Assembly (NCBI GenBank): GCA_023953845.1
Contig: JAMLJC010000001.1
Coordinates: 1,488,001-1,552,000, forward strand
Source of the DNA: Rhizobiaceae bacterium
GTDB lineage: Bacteria; Pseudomonadota; Alphaproteobacteria; Rhizobiales; Rhizobiaceae
Length of the DNA stretch: 64,000 bases
Reading direction: 5' to 3'
The first letter of the stretch is position 1, and every line of letters starts with the position of its first letter. The position numbers were made by a program, and so were the translations under genes. The notes under the pieces are model-generated. The model made no database searches, had not been told where the DNA came from, and saw only the letters and a list, made by a program, of their open reading frames with translations. Of the stretch, positions 26,321 through 36,544 are shown piece by piece.

Positions 26321-26641
26321 ATGAGCGGTTTTTCCCTTGCCGAACTGGAGAAGATCGTCGCCGCGCGCGCGTCATCCGGCGCCGAAAATTCCTGGACGGC
26401 GAAGCTCGCCGCAAAAGGCATGCCCAAAGCGGCGCAAAAACTCGGCGAGGAGGCGGTCGAGACGGTGATCGCGGCGGTGTCCGGCGACCGCGCGGGTCTG
26501 GTGTCGGAGAGCGCGGACCTTCTCTATCACTGGCTGGTGGTGCTGCATCTTGCCGGCGTGCCGCTGTCGGAGGTGATCGAGGAGCTTGAACGGCGCACGG
26601 CGCAATCCGGTCTTGCCGAAAAAGCCGCGCGGGGAGGGTGA
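26321..26641 (+). CDS. hisE: Phosphoribosyl-ATP pyrophosphohydrolase
   Basis: HisE hydrolyses phosphoribosyl-ATP to phosphoribosyl-AMP. The 106-residue all-alpha MazG-like protein has the metal-binding EEAVETVIAA and SESADLLYHWLV helices. A strong GGGGGGACAG precedes the ATG at 26321. It is a separate gene rather than a HisIE fusion; hisI is not in this window. Confidence 0.94.
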   Translation: MSGFSLAELEKIVAARASSGAENSWTAKLAAKGMPKAAQKLGEEAVETVIAAVSGDRAGLVSESADLLYHWLVVLHLAGVPLSEVIEELERRTAQSGLAEKAARGG

Positions 26642-26648
26642 GGCAGGC

Positions 26649-27608
26649 ATGGACGAGTTTGCGACAATCCAGAAATACTCGCCCTACCGGTTCTTCTCGG
26701 CCGCGGAATGGGCAGGCTTTCGCGCCGATACGCCGCTGACGCTGACCGAGGACGACGTGCAGCGGCTGAGCTCGCTCAACGATCCGATCGACCTCGACGA
26801 GGTCCGCCGCATCTATCTGTCCCTGTCACGCCTGCTTTCCGCCCATGTCGAGACGAGCCAGTCGCTTTTTGCCCTGCGAAAGCGCTTCTTCAAGGCGGAC
26901 AACGCGATCAAGACGCCCTTCATCATCGGCATTGCCGGATCGGTCGCCGTCGGCAAGTCGACCACGGCGCGCATCCTGAAGGAACTGCTGCGCCGCTGGC
27001 CGACGAGCCCGCAGGTCGATCTGGTAACCACGGACGGCTTCCTGTTCCCCAACCAATTGCTGCGCGAGCGCAACCTCATGGAGCGCAAGGGCTTTCCGGA
27101 CAGCTACGACGTCGGCGCCATCCTGCGTTTCCTGTCGAGTATCAAGTCGGGCCAGACAAGCGTGCGCGCGCCGGTCTATTCGCACCTGACCTACGACGTC
27201 ATGCCCGGACAGTTCGTCACCATCGACCGTCCGGACATACTGATCTTCGAGGGACTGAACGTGCTGCAACCGCGCGAACTGCCGAAAGACGGCAAGTTCG
27301 TGCCCTTCATCTCGGATTTCTTCGACTTCTCCATCTATCTGGATGCCGAAGAGACGCTGATCCACGAATGGTACATCACGCGCTTCATGCGGCTCCGCGA
27401 GACGGCCTTCCGCAATCCGGAATCCTTCTTCCACCGTTATTCGCAGCTTTCGGAAGATGCCGCCCGCGCCATCGCCGAAGGCCTGTGGGGCAACATCAAT
27501 CTGAAAAACCTGCGCGAGAACATATTGCCGACGCGTCCGCGCGCCGATCTCATCCTGCGCAAGGGCGCCGATCACCTGATCGAGGAAGTGGCGCTCCGCA
27601 AGCTGTGA
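26649..27608 (+). CDS. coaA: Type I pantothenate kinase
   Basis: CoaA phosphorylates pantothenate, the first and regulated step to CoA. The 319-residue protein has the P-loop GSVAVGKS at 97-104, YSPYRFFSAAEW near the N terminus, and IFEGLNVLQ. It follows hisE by 7 bp and is probably read on the his transcript, the usual arrangement in Rhizobiales. It converges on the PAP2 gene. Confidence 0.95.
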   Translation: MDEFATIQKYSPYRFFSAAEWAGFRADTPLTLTEDDVQRLSSLNDPIDLDEVRRIYLSLSRLLSAHVETSQSLFALRKRFFKADNAIKTPFIIGIAGSVAVGKSTTARILKELLRRWPTSPQVDLVTTDGFLFPNQLLRERNLMERKGFPDSYDVGAILRFLSSIKSGQTSVRAPVYSHLTYDVMPGQFVTIDRPDILIFEGLNVLQPRELPKDGKFVPFISDFFDFSIYLDAEETLIHEWYITRFMRLRETAFRNPESFFHRYSQLSEDAARAIAEGLWGNINLKNLRENILPTRPRADLILRKGADHLIEEVALRKL

Positions 27609-27610
27609 GC

Positions 27611-27627
27611 GCCGGAAAGGCTCCGGC
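27611..27627. terminator. Hairpin between coaA and the PAP2 gene
   Basis: GCCGGA (27611-27616) pairs with TCCGGC (27622-27627) across a 5-base loop between two convergent stops. It lacks a T run, so it is only a candidate terminator. Confidence 0.35.
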
Positions 27628-27630
27628 CCG

Positions 27631-28770
27631 TCAGGCCGCGCTGGAGGCCATCACGCCTGATTCCGCCAGCCCAGGGCGTTCCGCGGCTGCGAGGCGAGCG
27701 CGGTCTGGAATCCACCTGCGCATCGCAAAATAGACGACGATGGTGAGCGCGATCGCCGCATAGCCGTCGACGGCATAATGCCAAGCGAGATAGACCGAGC
27801 TCGCGAGCACGAAGACGACATAGGCCATGGCTGCCAGGCCGAGCAGCCGGCTGCGCTCCAGGAGGAACAGGGCGTTCAGCATCACCAGCCCGACATGCAT
27901 GCTCGGAAAGGCCGAAATGCCGGAGCCGAAACCGGGCAGGCCCTTTTCATAGAGCATCCAGAGATAGTTCTGATAGTAGGCGGCGGAGCCGTCGAATTCC
28001 GCGTTCTGCGCGAGGAAGGCCATCTGTTCGGCGAAACGCGCAGGGTCGCCCGTCACCTGCCCATAGAAGGCCGGACCGGCGCAAAGAAAGATGCCGGCCA
28101 TGATGTTGCCGACCAGAATCCACGTCAGCATGAAGGTCATGAGGTAGCGGGTGCGGATCGTCTCCGTCTGGCGCGAGGTGACGACATAAAACAGCGCCCC
28201 GAAGCAGAAGACGAACCACAGCACGCCGTAATTCCATTCCACGAAGGCGAGCAGCCAGTCGTGGCGGCCGAATTCGAACAGGAAGCGCCATGGGTCCACG
28301 CCGAAATGCAGCATCGCATCGATGTCGGCGAACTGACGCTCGTAGGGAAAGCCGGCCTGCCACGCCGAAAGGCCGTTTTTCACGGAGGTGAAGGTTCCCT
28401 GGAAGAACATCAGCGCCATAAGGAGGCAGATGCCCGCAACGAAGTAGGCGGCGCGGTCGGCGCGGAAGATGTGCCGCGCGGCGAGCTGCCGGCGGCGATC
28501 AAAACGATGCATCAGGAAGCCGTAATGGGCGAGCAGCGCCACCGCCGGAAACACGAAGCCGAAGACCATCAGCCACTTGCCGAGATAGCTCGAATAGGTA
28601 GCGAGATGGGAGAAGCCGGTCACGTCGAGAAAGGCGAGGCCGAGCACCGTGTAGAGCGCGACGGCGAGATAGAGCGGCGCGTCGGCGCGCAGGCAGTTCC
28701 AGAACGCCGCCGCGAAAGCGGAGCGTTGCCGTTTACCGGCAAGGATGCGGAAGGCGGCCACGATCTGCAT
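27631..28770 (-). CDS. PAP2 superfamily integral membrane phosphatase/transferase
   Basis: The 379-residue protein has eight or more hydrophobic spans and the PAP2 core FPSMHVG at 288-294 with HYAVDGY at 331-337, the C2/C3 histidines of the acid phosphatase fold. Its length and placement of the motif near the C terminus resemble the inositolphosphotransferase-like (Aur1-type) PAP2 subgroup. A substrate such as a lipid phosphate or phosphoinositol is inference. It is monocistronic, reading leftward. Confidence 0.8.
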   Translation of the reverse strand: MQIVAAFRILAGKRQRSAFAAAFWNCLRADAPLYLAVALYTVLGLAFLDVTGFSHLATYSSYLGKWLMVFGFVFPAVALLAHYGFLMHRFDRRRQLAARHIFRADRAAYFVAGICLLMALMFFQGTFTSVKNGLSAWQAGFPYERQFADIDAMLHFGVDPWRFLFEFGRHDWLLAFVEWNYGVLWFVFCFGALFYVVTSRQTETIRTRYLMTFMLTWILVGNIMAGIFLCAGPAFYGQVTGDPARFAEQMAFLAQNAEFDGSAAYYQNYLWMLYEKGLPGFGSGISAFPSMHVGLVMLNALFLLERSRLLGLAAMAYVVFVLASSVYLAWHYAVDGYAAIALTIVVYFAMRRWIPDRARLAAAERPGLAESGVMASSAA

Positions 28771-28867
28771 GGCCGCCTCATAGCAGGGGAGTCTCTATTT
28801 TCGGTTAGCGTCTGTCTCCGAAAACACGGCCGGATTGTGCAAGTCCGTCCGTCCGCCGGCGCTTCCC

Positions 28868-29698
28868 TTATTCAACCGGCGGCGGCGGGAAGGGTGCGTT
28901 GGCGGCGCCGCGCACCTGCTGGTCGAAGTCGATAATGGAGCCTGTCATCATGCCGCTCTCGTCGCTCGCCAGATAGGCGATGGCGCGCGACACCTCGTCG
29001 GTTTCCAGCAGGCGCCCGAACGGCTTGGTCTTTTCCGCGTCGGCGAGCCAGCCTTCTTCCGCACCGTGATAGGTCTTCATGATCCGGTCCTCGCCCGGCG
29101 TGTTCATATGGCCGATGGTCAGGCCGTTGACGCGGATGTTGTAGCTCATGACGCTGTAGGCGACATTGCGCGTCAGCGTGATGAGCGCGCCCTTGGAGGC
29201 GCTGTAGGCGGTGATGAAGCTCTGGCCGCCATGGCCCGACATCGAGATGATATTGACGATGGAGCCCTTGATCTTCTCGCGCTTCATGACATGCAGCGCA
29301 TCCTGCATCAGGAAGAACGGCGCACGCACATTGACCGCGAACATGGCGTCGAAAAGCTCGGGCTTCGTGTCCCAGATCGTGCCGCGATCGGTGATGCCGG
29401 CCGAGTTCACCAGAATGTCGACCCGCCCGAAAGCCTTGTCAGCGGCGGGAACGATCTTCGCCACATCGTCCTGCCTGCCGAGATCGGCGGCGACGAAGAC
29501 GGTTCTGACGCCCCGGGCTTCGAGCGCGGCCTTGACCTTGTTGCCGCGCGTTTCGTTGCGACCGGTGATGACGAGGCCGGCAATGCCGCGATCGGCGAAA
29601 AGATGCGCCGCGGCCTCGCCGAGACCCTGCGTCGCGCCGGTCACCACGGCGACCTTGCCCTCCAGCGAGAGGTGTTTGAAAGAATTCGGATCGATCAT
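28868..29698 (-). CDS. Short-chain dehydrogenase/reductase next to iolG
   Basis: The 276-residue classical SDR has the NAD(P) loop TGATQGLGE at 20-28, NSAG near 98, and the catalytic pair Tyr165 and Lys169 (AYSASKG). It lies 1 bp after iolG in the same leftward unit, so it is likely induced with inositol genes. It might oxidise an inositol isomer or an inosose-derived sugar, but the sequence does not show the substrate. It ends with a short poly-proline tail. Confidence 0.85.
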   Translation of the reverse strand: MIDPNSFKHLSLEGKVAVVTGATQGLGEAAAHLFADRGIAGLVITGRNETRGNKVKAALEARGVRTVFVAADLGRQDDVAKIVPAADKAFGRVDILVNSAGITDRGTIWDTKPELFDAMFAVNVRAPFFLMQDALHVMKREKIKGSIVNIISMSGHGGQSFITAYSASKGALITLTRNVAYSVMSYNIRVNGLTIGHMNTPGEDRIMKTYHGAEEGWLADAEKTKPFGRLLETDEVSRAIAYLASDESGMMTGSIIDFDQQVRGAANAPFPPPPVE

Positions 29699-29699
29699 G

Positions 29700-30689
29700 T
29701 CAGCCTACCTTCACCGGCTTGCCGGTCTCCAATGATGCCTGCGCAGCGTCCGCAAGCTGCTGCGCCTTCAGGCCGTCGAGGCCGCTCGGGCTAGGCGCCC
29801 TGCCTTCGATGACGGCGTCAATGAAGGCTTCGACCTCGTTGCGGTAGGCATTGGCGTAGCGCTCGAGGAAGAAGTTCAGCGCGGGATCGGTCGTGAAACC
29901 GTGCTTGCCGGCGAATCCGACGGTGGTCTCGTGGATATTGCCGGCGGTGAGCAGGCCCTTCGAGCCATGCACCTCGACGCGCTGGTCGTAGCCATAGGTG
30001 GCGCGGCGGGAACAGGAGATCTGGCAGATTTTTCCGCTCGCGCTTTTCATGACCACTGCGGCCGTGTCGACGTCGCCCGCTTTGCCGATGGCGGGATCGA
30101 CCAACGACGAACCGACGGCGTAGACCTCGACCGGGTCCTCGCCGAGCAGGAAGCGGGCCATATCGAAATCGTGGATCATCATGTCCCGATAGAGGCCGCC
30201 CGAACGCTCGATATAGGAGACCGGCGGCGGGGCGGGATCGCGCGACAGGATCGAGACGAGCTCCACATTGCCGGCGACGCCGTCGGCGATGCGCTTCTGC
30301 AGGGCCGCGAAATTCGGGTCGAAGCGGCGATTGAAGCCGATCATCAGCGGCACGCCGGCCTGTTTCACGCGCTCCAGCGTCTTCACGATGCGGGCGGAGC
30401 TGAGATCGACGGGCTTTTCGCAAAGCACCGCCTTACCGGCCGCCGCCGCGCGGTCGATGTAATCGGCATGGGTATCGGTCGGCGTGCCGATCAGGATCGC
30501 ATCGATCGACTTGTCGTCGATCAGCTCGTCGGCGGTGCGCACCGGGGCTCCGGTCGCCTTCGACAGAGCATTGGCGCCATCGGGCAACGGATCGGCGATG
30601 CCGGCAAGTCGCGCGCGTTTCGACGCCGCGATGTTGCGCCCGTGAATCTGCCCGATGCGCCCGGCGCCGAGCAGCGCGATGGAAATCAT
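29700..30689 (-). CDS. iolG: Inositol 2-dehydrogenase
   Basis: IolG oxidises myo-inositol to 2-keto-myo-inositol (scyllo-inosose) with NAD. The 329-residue GFO/IDH/MocA protein has the Rossmann start IALLGAGRIGQIHGRN, the EKPVDLS loop with the conserved Lys, and GLYRDMMIHDFDMARFL, which holds the catalytic Asp and His. A strong GGGAGGATT precedes the ATG. It is divergent from iolC across 167 bp holding the likely IolR operators. Confidence 0.92.
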   Translation of the reverse strand: MISIALLGAGRIGQIHGRNIAASKRARLAGIADPLPDGANALSKATGAPVRTADELIDDKSIDAILIGTPTDTHADYIDRAAAAGKAVLCEKPVDLSSARIVKTLERVKQAGVPLMIGFNRRFDPNFAALQKRIADGVAGNVELVSILSRDPAPPPVSYIERSGGLYRDMMIHDFDMARFLLGEDPVEVYAVGSSLVDPAIGKAGDVDTAAVVMKSASGKICQISCSRRATYGYDQRVEVHGSKGLLTAGNIHETTVGFAGKHGFTTDPALNFFLERYANAYRNEVEAFIDAVIEGRAPSPSGLDGLKAQQLADAAQASLETGKPVKVG

Positions 30690-30856
30690 CAGAATCCTCC
30701 CAGTGATGATATTTCAAAACAGAATGAATATTCCATATTGACTTGTCAATGGAATTTCCGTTTCATAACCTGATCCCGCGATCGATTCATATGTTGCGTC
30801 CGCCTTGCGCCCGGATGCAACGGGCCGCGCGGCGCCCGGAATGAAAAGGACCATCC
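30690..30856. promoter_or_regulatory. Divergent iolG/iolC promoter with candidate IolR operators
   Basis: Two elements close to the rhizobial IolR motif GGAA-N6-TTCC occur: AGAA-N6-TTCC at 30721-30734 and GGAA-N6-TTTC at 30751-30764, each with one mismatch and exactly 30 bp apart. Between them is the palindrome TTGACTTGTCAA at 30738-30749, which offers a -35-like TTGAC on both strands. This suggests face-to-face promoters under one repressor. No iolR gene is in the window. Confidence 0.55.
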
Positions 30857-32776
30857 ATGGCGACAACCAGGACGCTCGACGTCATCACGATCGGCCGCTC
30901 TTCCGTCGACCTTTACGGGCAGCAGATCGGCTCGCGGCTGGAGGACATAGCCTCCTTCGCCAAGTCGGTCGGGGGCTGTCCGGCCAACATAGCGGTCGGC
31001 ACCGCGCGCCTCGGGCTGAAATCGGCATTGCTGACGCGCGTCGGCGACGAGCAGATGGGGCGCTTCATCCGCGAGCAGCTGGCGCGGGAAGGCGTCTCGA
31101 CGGAAAGCGTGATCGTCGACAGGGAGCGCCTCACCGCGCTGGTGTTGCTGGCGGTGCAGGAAGAGGGCGTGTCGCCCATGATCTTCGTGCGCACCGACTG
31201 CGCCGACATGGCGCTGTCGCCGGACGACGTGGACGAAGCCTTCATCGCCTCGGCGCGCGCCATCGTCGTCACCGGCACGCATTTTTCGCGGCCCAACACG
31301 GAAGCCGCGCAGCTCAAGGCGATCCGGGCGGCGAAGGCGGCGGGCGGCAAGGTGGTCTTCGACATCGACTATCGGCCGAACCTCTGGGGTCTGGCCGGCC
31401 ATGCAGAAGGTTTCGAGCGCTATGTGAAGTCGGAGAAGGTCACGGCAAGGATCAGGCCGGTGCTGGCCGATTGCGATCTGATCGTCGGCACTGAGGAGGA
31501 AATCCGCATCGCGTCCGGCGCCGACGAAGTGCTCGGCGCGCTGAAGGCGATCCGCGCGCTTTCCGACGCGACCATCGTGCTGAAACGCGGGGCGATGGGC
31601 TGCATCGTCTATGACGGCGAAATCAGCGACGATCTGGAGGACGGCATCGTCGGCGACGGTTTTCCGATCGAGGTCTACAATGTGCTGGGCGCGGGCGACG
31701 CCTTCATGTCGGGCTTGCTGCGCGGCTGGCTGGGCGGCGAGAGCCTGAAGACGGCGGCGACTTGGGCCAATGCCGGCGGCGCCTTCGCCGTGTCGCGCCT
31801 GCTCTGCGCGCCGGAATATCCGACCTTCGAGGAATTGCAGTTCTTCCTGAAGAACGGCAGCCGCCACCATGCGCTGCGCAAGGACGAGGCAATCAGCCAC
31901 GTCCACTGGGCGACGACGCGCCGGCGCGACATCCCGCTGCTGATGGCCTTCGCCATCGACCATCGCGTGCAGCTGGAGGAGATCGCGGCCAGGGCCGACG
32001 CGGAGGAAAGCCGGATCGGCGCCTTCAAGGTGCTGGCGGTGAAGGCCGCCGCGCGCGTCGCCGCCGGCCGCCCCGGCTACGGCATGCTGATCGACGAGAA
32101 GCACGGCCGCGACGCCATGTTCGAATTCGCCCGGCATCCCTTCTCGTGGCTCGGCCGGCCGGTGGAACAGCCCGGCTCCTGCCCCCTGCGTTTCGAATTT
32201 TCGCAGGACATCGGCTCGCAGCTCGTCGAATGGCCGGTCGACCACTGCATCAAGGCTCTGTGCTTCTACCATCCGGACGATCCGGCGGAACTGAAGCAGG
32301 AACAGCTTGAGAAGCTGCGCGCGCTTTACGACGCCTCGCGCAAGGTGGGACGCGAACTTCTCGTCGAGATCATCGCCGGCAAGCATGGGCCGCTCGGCGA
32401 GGACACGATCGCCCGCGCCGTGCAGGAGGTCTACGACACCGGCGTCAGGCCGGACTGGTGGAAGCTCGAGCCGCAGGCCTCCGCCGCAGCCTGGGCGCGC
32501 GTCGAGAAGACGATCCTCGCCAACGATCCGTGGTGTCGTGGCGTCGTGCTGCTCGGGCTCGAAGCGCCGCAGGCCGAGCTTGAGGCGGCCTTTGCCGCGA
32601 CCGCCGACGCATCCATCGTCAAGGGTTTCGCGGTGGGCCGCACGCTTTTCGCCGAAACCGCGCCCGCCTGGTTCGCCGGGCGCATCGGCGACGAGCAGGC
32701 GATCGCGGACATGGCGGAGCGGTTCGAGAAATTGACCGGCGCGTGGCTTGCCGCGCGCGGCCGCAAGGCGGCATAG
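30857..32776 (+). CDS. iolC: 5-dehydro-2-deoxygluconokinase (PfkB) fused to DUF2090 domain
   Basis: IolC phosphorylates 2-deoxy-5-keto-gluconate in inositol breakdown. The 639-residue protein has an N-terminal PfkB kinase domain to about 325, with GGCPANIAVGTARLG and the catalytic GAGDAFMSG near 278. A C-terminal DUF2090 aldolase-like domain follows (about 345-635, starting RRRDIPLLMAFAIDHR). This fused form is usual in rhizobia, where the extra domain may act as the IolJ aldolase; that is inference. AAGGA precedes the ATG. It leads a rightward operon with iolD and iolB. Confidence 0.93.
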   Translation: MATTRTLDVITIGRSSVDLYGQQIGSRLEDIASFAKSVGGCPANIAVGTARLGLKSALLTRVGDEQMGRFIREQLAREGVSTESVIVDRERLTALVLLAVQEEGVSPMIFVRTDCADMALSPDDVDEAFIASARAIVVTGTHFSRPNTEAAQLKAIRAAKAAGGKVVFDIDYRPNLWGLAGHAEGFERYVKSEKVTARIRPVLADCDLIVGTEEEIRIASGADEVLGALKAIRALSDATIVLKRGAMGCIVYDGEISDDLEDGIVGDGFPIEVYNVLGAGDAFMSGLLRGWLGGESLKTAATWANAGGAFAVSRLLCAPEYPTFEELQFFLKNGSRHHALRKDEAISHVHWATTRRRDIPLLMAFAIDHRVQLEEIAARADAEESRIGAFKVLAVKAAARVAAGRPGYGMLIDEKHGRDAMFEFARHPFSWLGRPVEQPGSCPLRFEFSQDIGSQLVEWPVDHCIKALCFYHPDDPAELKQEQLEKLRALYDASRKVGRELLVEIIAGKHGPLGEDTIARAVQEVYDTGVRPDWWKLEPQASAAAWARVEKTILANDPWCRGVVLLGLEAPQAELEAAFAATADASIVKGFAVGRTLFAETAPAWFAGRIGDEQAIADMAERFEKLTGAWLAARGRKAA

Positions 32777-32818
32777 TCCGGCGGAAGGAGCATGTGGGAG
32801 CATGCGGGAGGAGGAAAC

Positions 32819-34669
<1,851 letters not shown>

Positions 34670-34694
34670 TGGTGGAGCGAGGCGACAAGGTCTG

Positions 34695-34907
34695 ATGCGA
34701 GACAACGAACATCCCTTCTTCCGGCCGCTCTGGCGCCGCATCCTGCTCGTCGCCGTCTGCGTCGGCTGGTCGATCTTCGAGTTCTCGATGGACGCGCCCA
34801 CATGGGGCTACATCGCGCTCGCCTTTGCCGCCTACGGCGCATGGCAGTTCCTGCTCAACTACAAGCCGCCTGCCGAGCAGCCACCGGCCGCAAAGCCCGA
34901 GGAGTAG
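34695..34907 (+). CDS. Small two-span membrane protein in the iol operon (DUF3329-like)
   Basis: The 70-residue protein begins MRDNEHPFFRPLWRRILLVA and has two hydrophobic segments (about 16-30 and 36-54) and a Pro-rich tail. It resembles the short DUF3329 proteins of rhizobia. It sits 25 bp after iolD and 3 bp before iolB, where iolE is expected in relatives. Function is unknown; a helper for inositol uptake is only a guess. Codon use matches the neighbours. Confidence 0.75.
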   Translation: MRDNEHPFFRPLWRRILLVAVCVGWSIFEFSMDAPTWGYIALAFAAYGAWQFLLNYKPPAEQPPAAKPEE

Positions 34908-34910
34908 GTC

Positions 34911-35708
34911 ATGTCGCGTCTGCTGGTGAAATCCGGGAAGGACTACGGGCGGGTCACGCATGTCACGCCGGAGAGCGCGGGCTGGTCCTATGTCGGCTTC
35001 GACCTCTGGCGGCTGAAGCCCGGCGAGACCGCTTCCGCCGAAACCGGCGGCCGCGAGGTCTGCCTCGTCTTCGTCACGGGCAAGGGCAAGGCTTCGGCGA
35101 ACGGGCAGGAACTGGGCCTGCTCGGCGGCAGGACGTCCCCATTCGAGGGCAAGCCGTGGTCGGTCTATGTGCCGCAAGGGTCGGGCTGGTCGGTGACGGC
35201 CGAAACGGATCTGGAGCTTGCCGTCTGCTCCGCCCCCGGCCTGAACGGCGGGCTGCCGGTGCGCGTCATTGGCCCGGACGATCTCGGACAGGAGGTGCGC
35301 GGCAAGGGCACCAACACGCGCTATGTCACCAACATCCTGCCGGAGGGCGAACCGGCCGATTCCCTGCTCGTGGTCGAGGTGATCACGCCCGGCGGTCACA
35401 CGTCGAGCTATCCGCCGCACAAGCACGACAGGGACAATCTGCCGGCGGAATCCTGTCTGGAAGAAATCTATTATCACCGCCTCAACCCGCCGCAGGGTTT
35501 CGCCTTCCAGCGCGTCTATACGGATGACCGCTCGCTGGACGAGGCGATGGCGATCGAGGATGGCGACGTGGTTCTGGTGCCGGAGGGTTATCACCCCTGC
35601 GCCGCCTGCCACGGCTACGATCTTTATTATCTCAATGTCATGGCCGGCCCGAAGCGCACATGGAAGTTCCACAACGCTCCGGAGCATGAGTGGCTGCTGA
35701 AGGCCTGA
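34911..35708 (+). CDS. iolB: 5-deoxy-glucuronate isomerase
   Basis: IolB isomerises 5-deoxy-glucuronic acid to 2-deoxy-5-keto-gluconate. The 265-residue bicupin has the metal-binding sequence SYPPHKHDRDNLPAESCLEE with its His and Glu ligands and YHPCAACHGYDLYYLNVMAG. It follows the small membrane protein by 3 bp and closes the iolC-iolD operon. No iolE (inosose dehydratase) or iolA is in the window. Confidence 0.94.
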   Translation: MSRLLVKSGKDYGRVTHVTPESAGWSYVGFDLWRLKPGETASAETGGREVCLVFVTGKGKASANGQELGLLGGRTSPFEGKPWSVYVPQGSGWSVTAETDLELAVCSAPGLNGGLPVRVIGPDDLGQEVRGKGTNTRYVTNILPEGEPADSLLVVEVITPGGHTSSYPPHKHDRDNLPAESCLEEIYYHRLNPPQGFAFQRVYTDDRSLDEAMAIEDGDVVLVPEGYHPCAACHGYDLYYLNVMAGPKRTWKFHNAPEHEWLLKA

Positions 35709-35711
35709 GCG

Positions 35712-35734
35712 CCGGCGGCGGGGTTCCGCCGGTT
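35712..35734 (+). terminator. Hairpin after iolB
   Basis: CCGGCGG (35712-35718) pairs with CCGCCGG (35726-35732) over a 7-base loop, followed by only TT. It begins 4 bp past the iolB stop and is a plausible end for the iol operon. Confidence 0.45.
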
Positions 35735-35832
35735 CGTGACTTGGCGGGCCATCTCTGCTATCGGCGACGTGGTTCGAGTCGCGAAGCTGTCACGTGAATC
35801 GCGTACGCCGTCGCCTTCGGCGAGGAACCCTG

Positions 35833-36540
35833 ATGCGATACGCACTCTATTTCACACCGGCGCGGGACGACCGGTTGACAATCGCGGCGTCGGCATGGCT
35901 GGGCCGCGACGCCTTCGGCTGGGTGGCGCCGCCGGTTCCTTCGGTGACGGGACTGACGCCGTCCGAGATCGCCTATCATACGGCCGCCCCGCGCCGCTAC
36001 GGTTTCCACGCGACGCTCAAGGCGCCTTTCGCCCTCGCCAGGGCCGAGAGCGAAGCGTCGCTTCTGGCGGGGCTGGACGATTTTGCCGCCAGAACCTGCG
36101 GCTTCGCCATTCCCCGGCTGGTGATCGGCAATCTCGACGGCTTCTATGCGCTGGTGCCGGCGGCGCGTCTGCCGGAGCTTGACGCCTTCGCGGCCGATGT
36201 CGTGCGCTTTTTCGATCCTTTTCGCGCACCGCTCTCGGATGCCGAGATCGCGCGGCGCAATCCCGATGCGCTGAAGCCGGAGGAAGTGCGCAATCTCGTC
36301 CAATGGGGATATCCCTATGTGTTCGAGACGTTTCGTTTCCACATGACCCTCACCGGCCGTGTGGCGAACGACGAGGCGGGGCGCGTGAAGGCTGCGCTGG
36401 ACGGCGTGTTCCAGCCGCTTCTCGGCGATCCGGTGCAGGTCGACGGCATCGCGCTCTTCGTCGAGCCGGAACCGGGTGCGCCCTTCACGGTTCTGAGCTA
36501 CAAGGCGCTGGCCCGGATGCCGGAGAGAAGGACAGCCTGA
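35833..36540 (+). CDS. DUF1045 phosphonate-associated protein (2H phosphoesterase-like)
   Basis: The 235-residue protein has two 2H-type motifs, YGFHATLKAPF and RFHMTLTGRV, characteristic of 2H phosphoesterases and of the DUF1045 family found in phn operons. It lies 4 bp upstream of phnM and is certainly co-transcribed. An accessory role with PhnM in C-P lyase metabolism is the usual inference. The ATG at 35833 was chosen; a GTG 39 bp upstream would add an unlikely Arg-rich leader. Confidence 0.88.
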   Translation: MRYALYFTPARDDRLTIAASAWLGRDAFGWVAPPVPSVTGLTPSEIAYHTAAPRRYGFHATLKAPFALARAESEASLLAGLDDFAARTCGFAIPRLVIGNLDGFYALVPAARLPELDAFAADVVRFFDPFRAPLSDAEIARRNPDALKPEEVRNLVQWGYPYVFETFRFHMTLTGRVANDEAGRVKAALDGVFQPLLGDPVQVDGIALFVEPEPGAPFTVLSYKALARMPERRTA

Positions 36541-36544
36541 CGCA

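Noticed and set aside
35788..35801. CACGTGAATC upstream of the DUF1045 gene as a parS site
   Set aside because: At least five of sixteen consensus positions differ.
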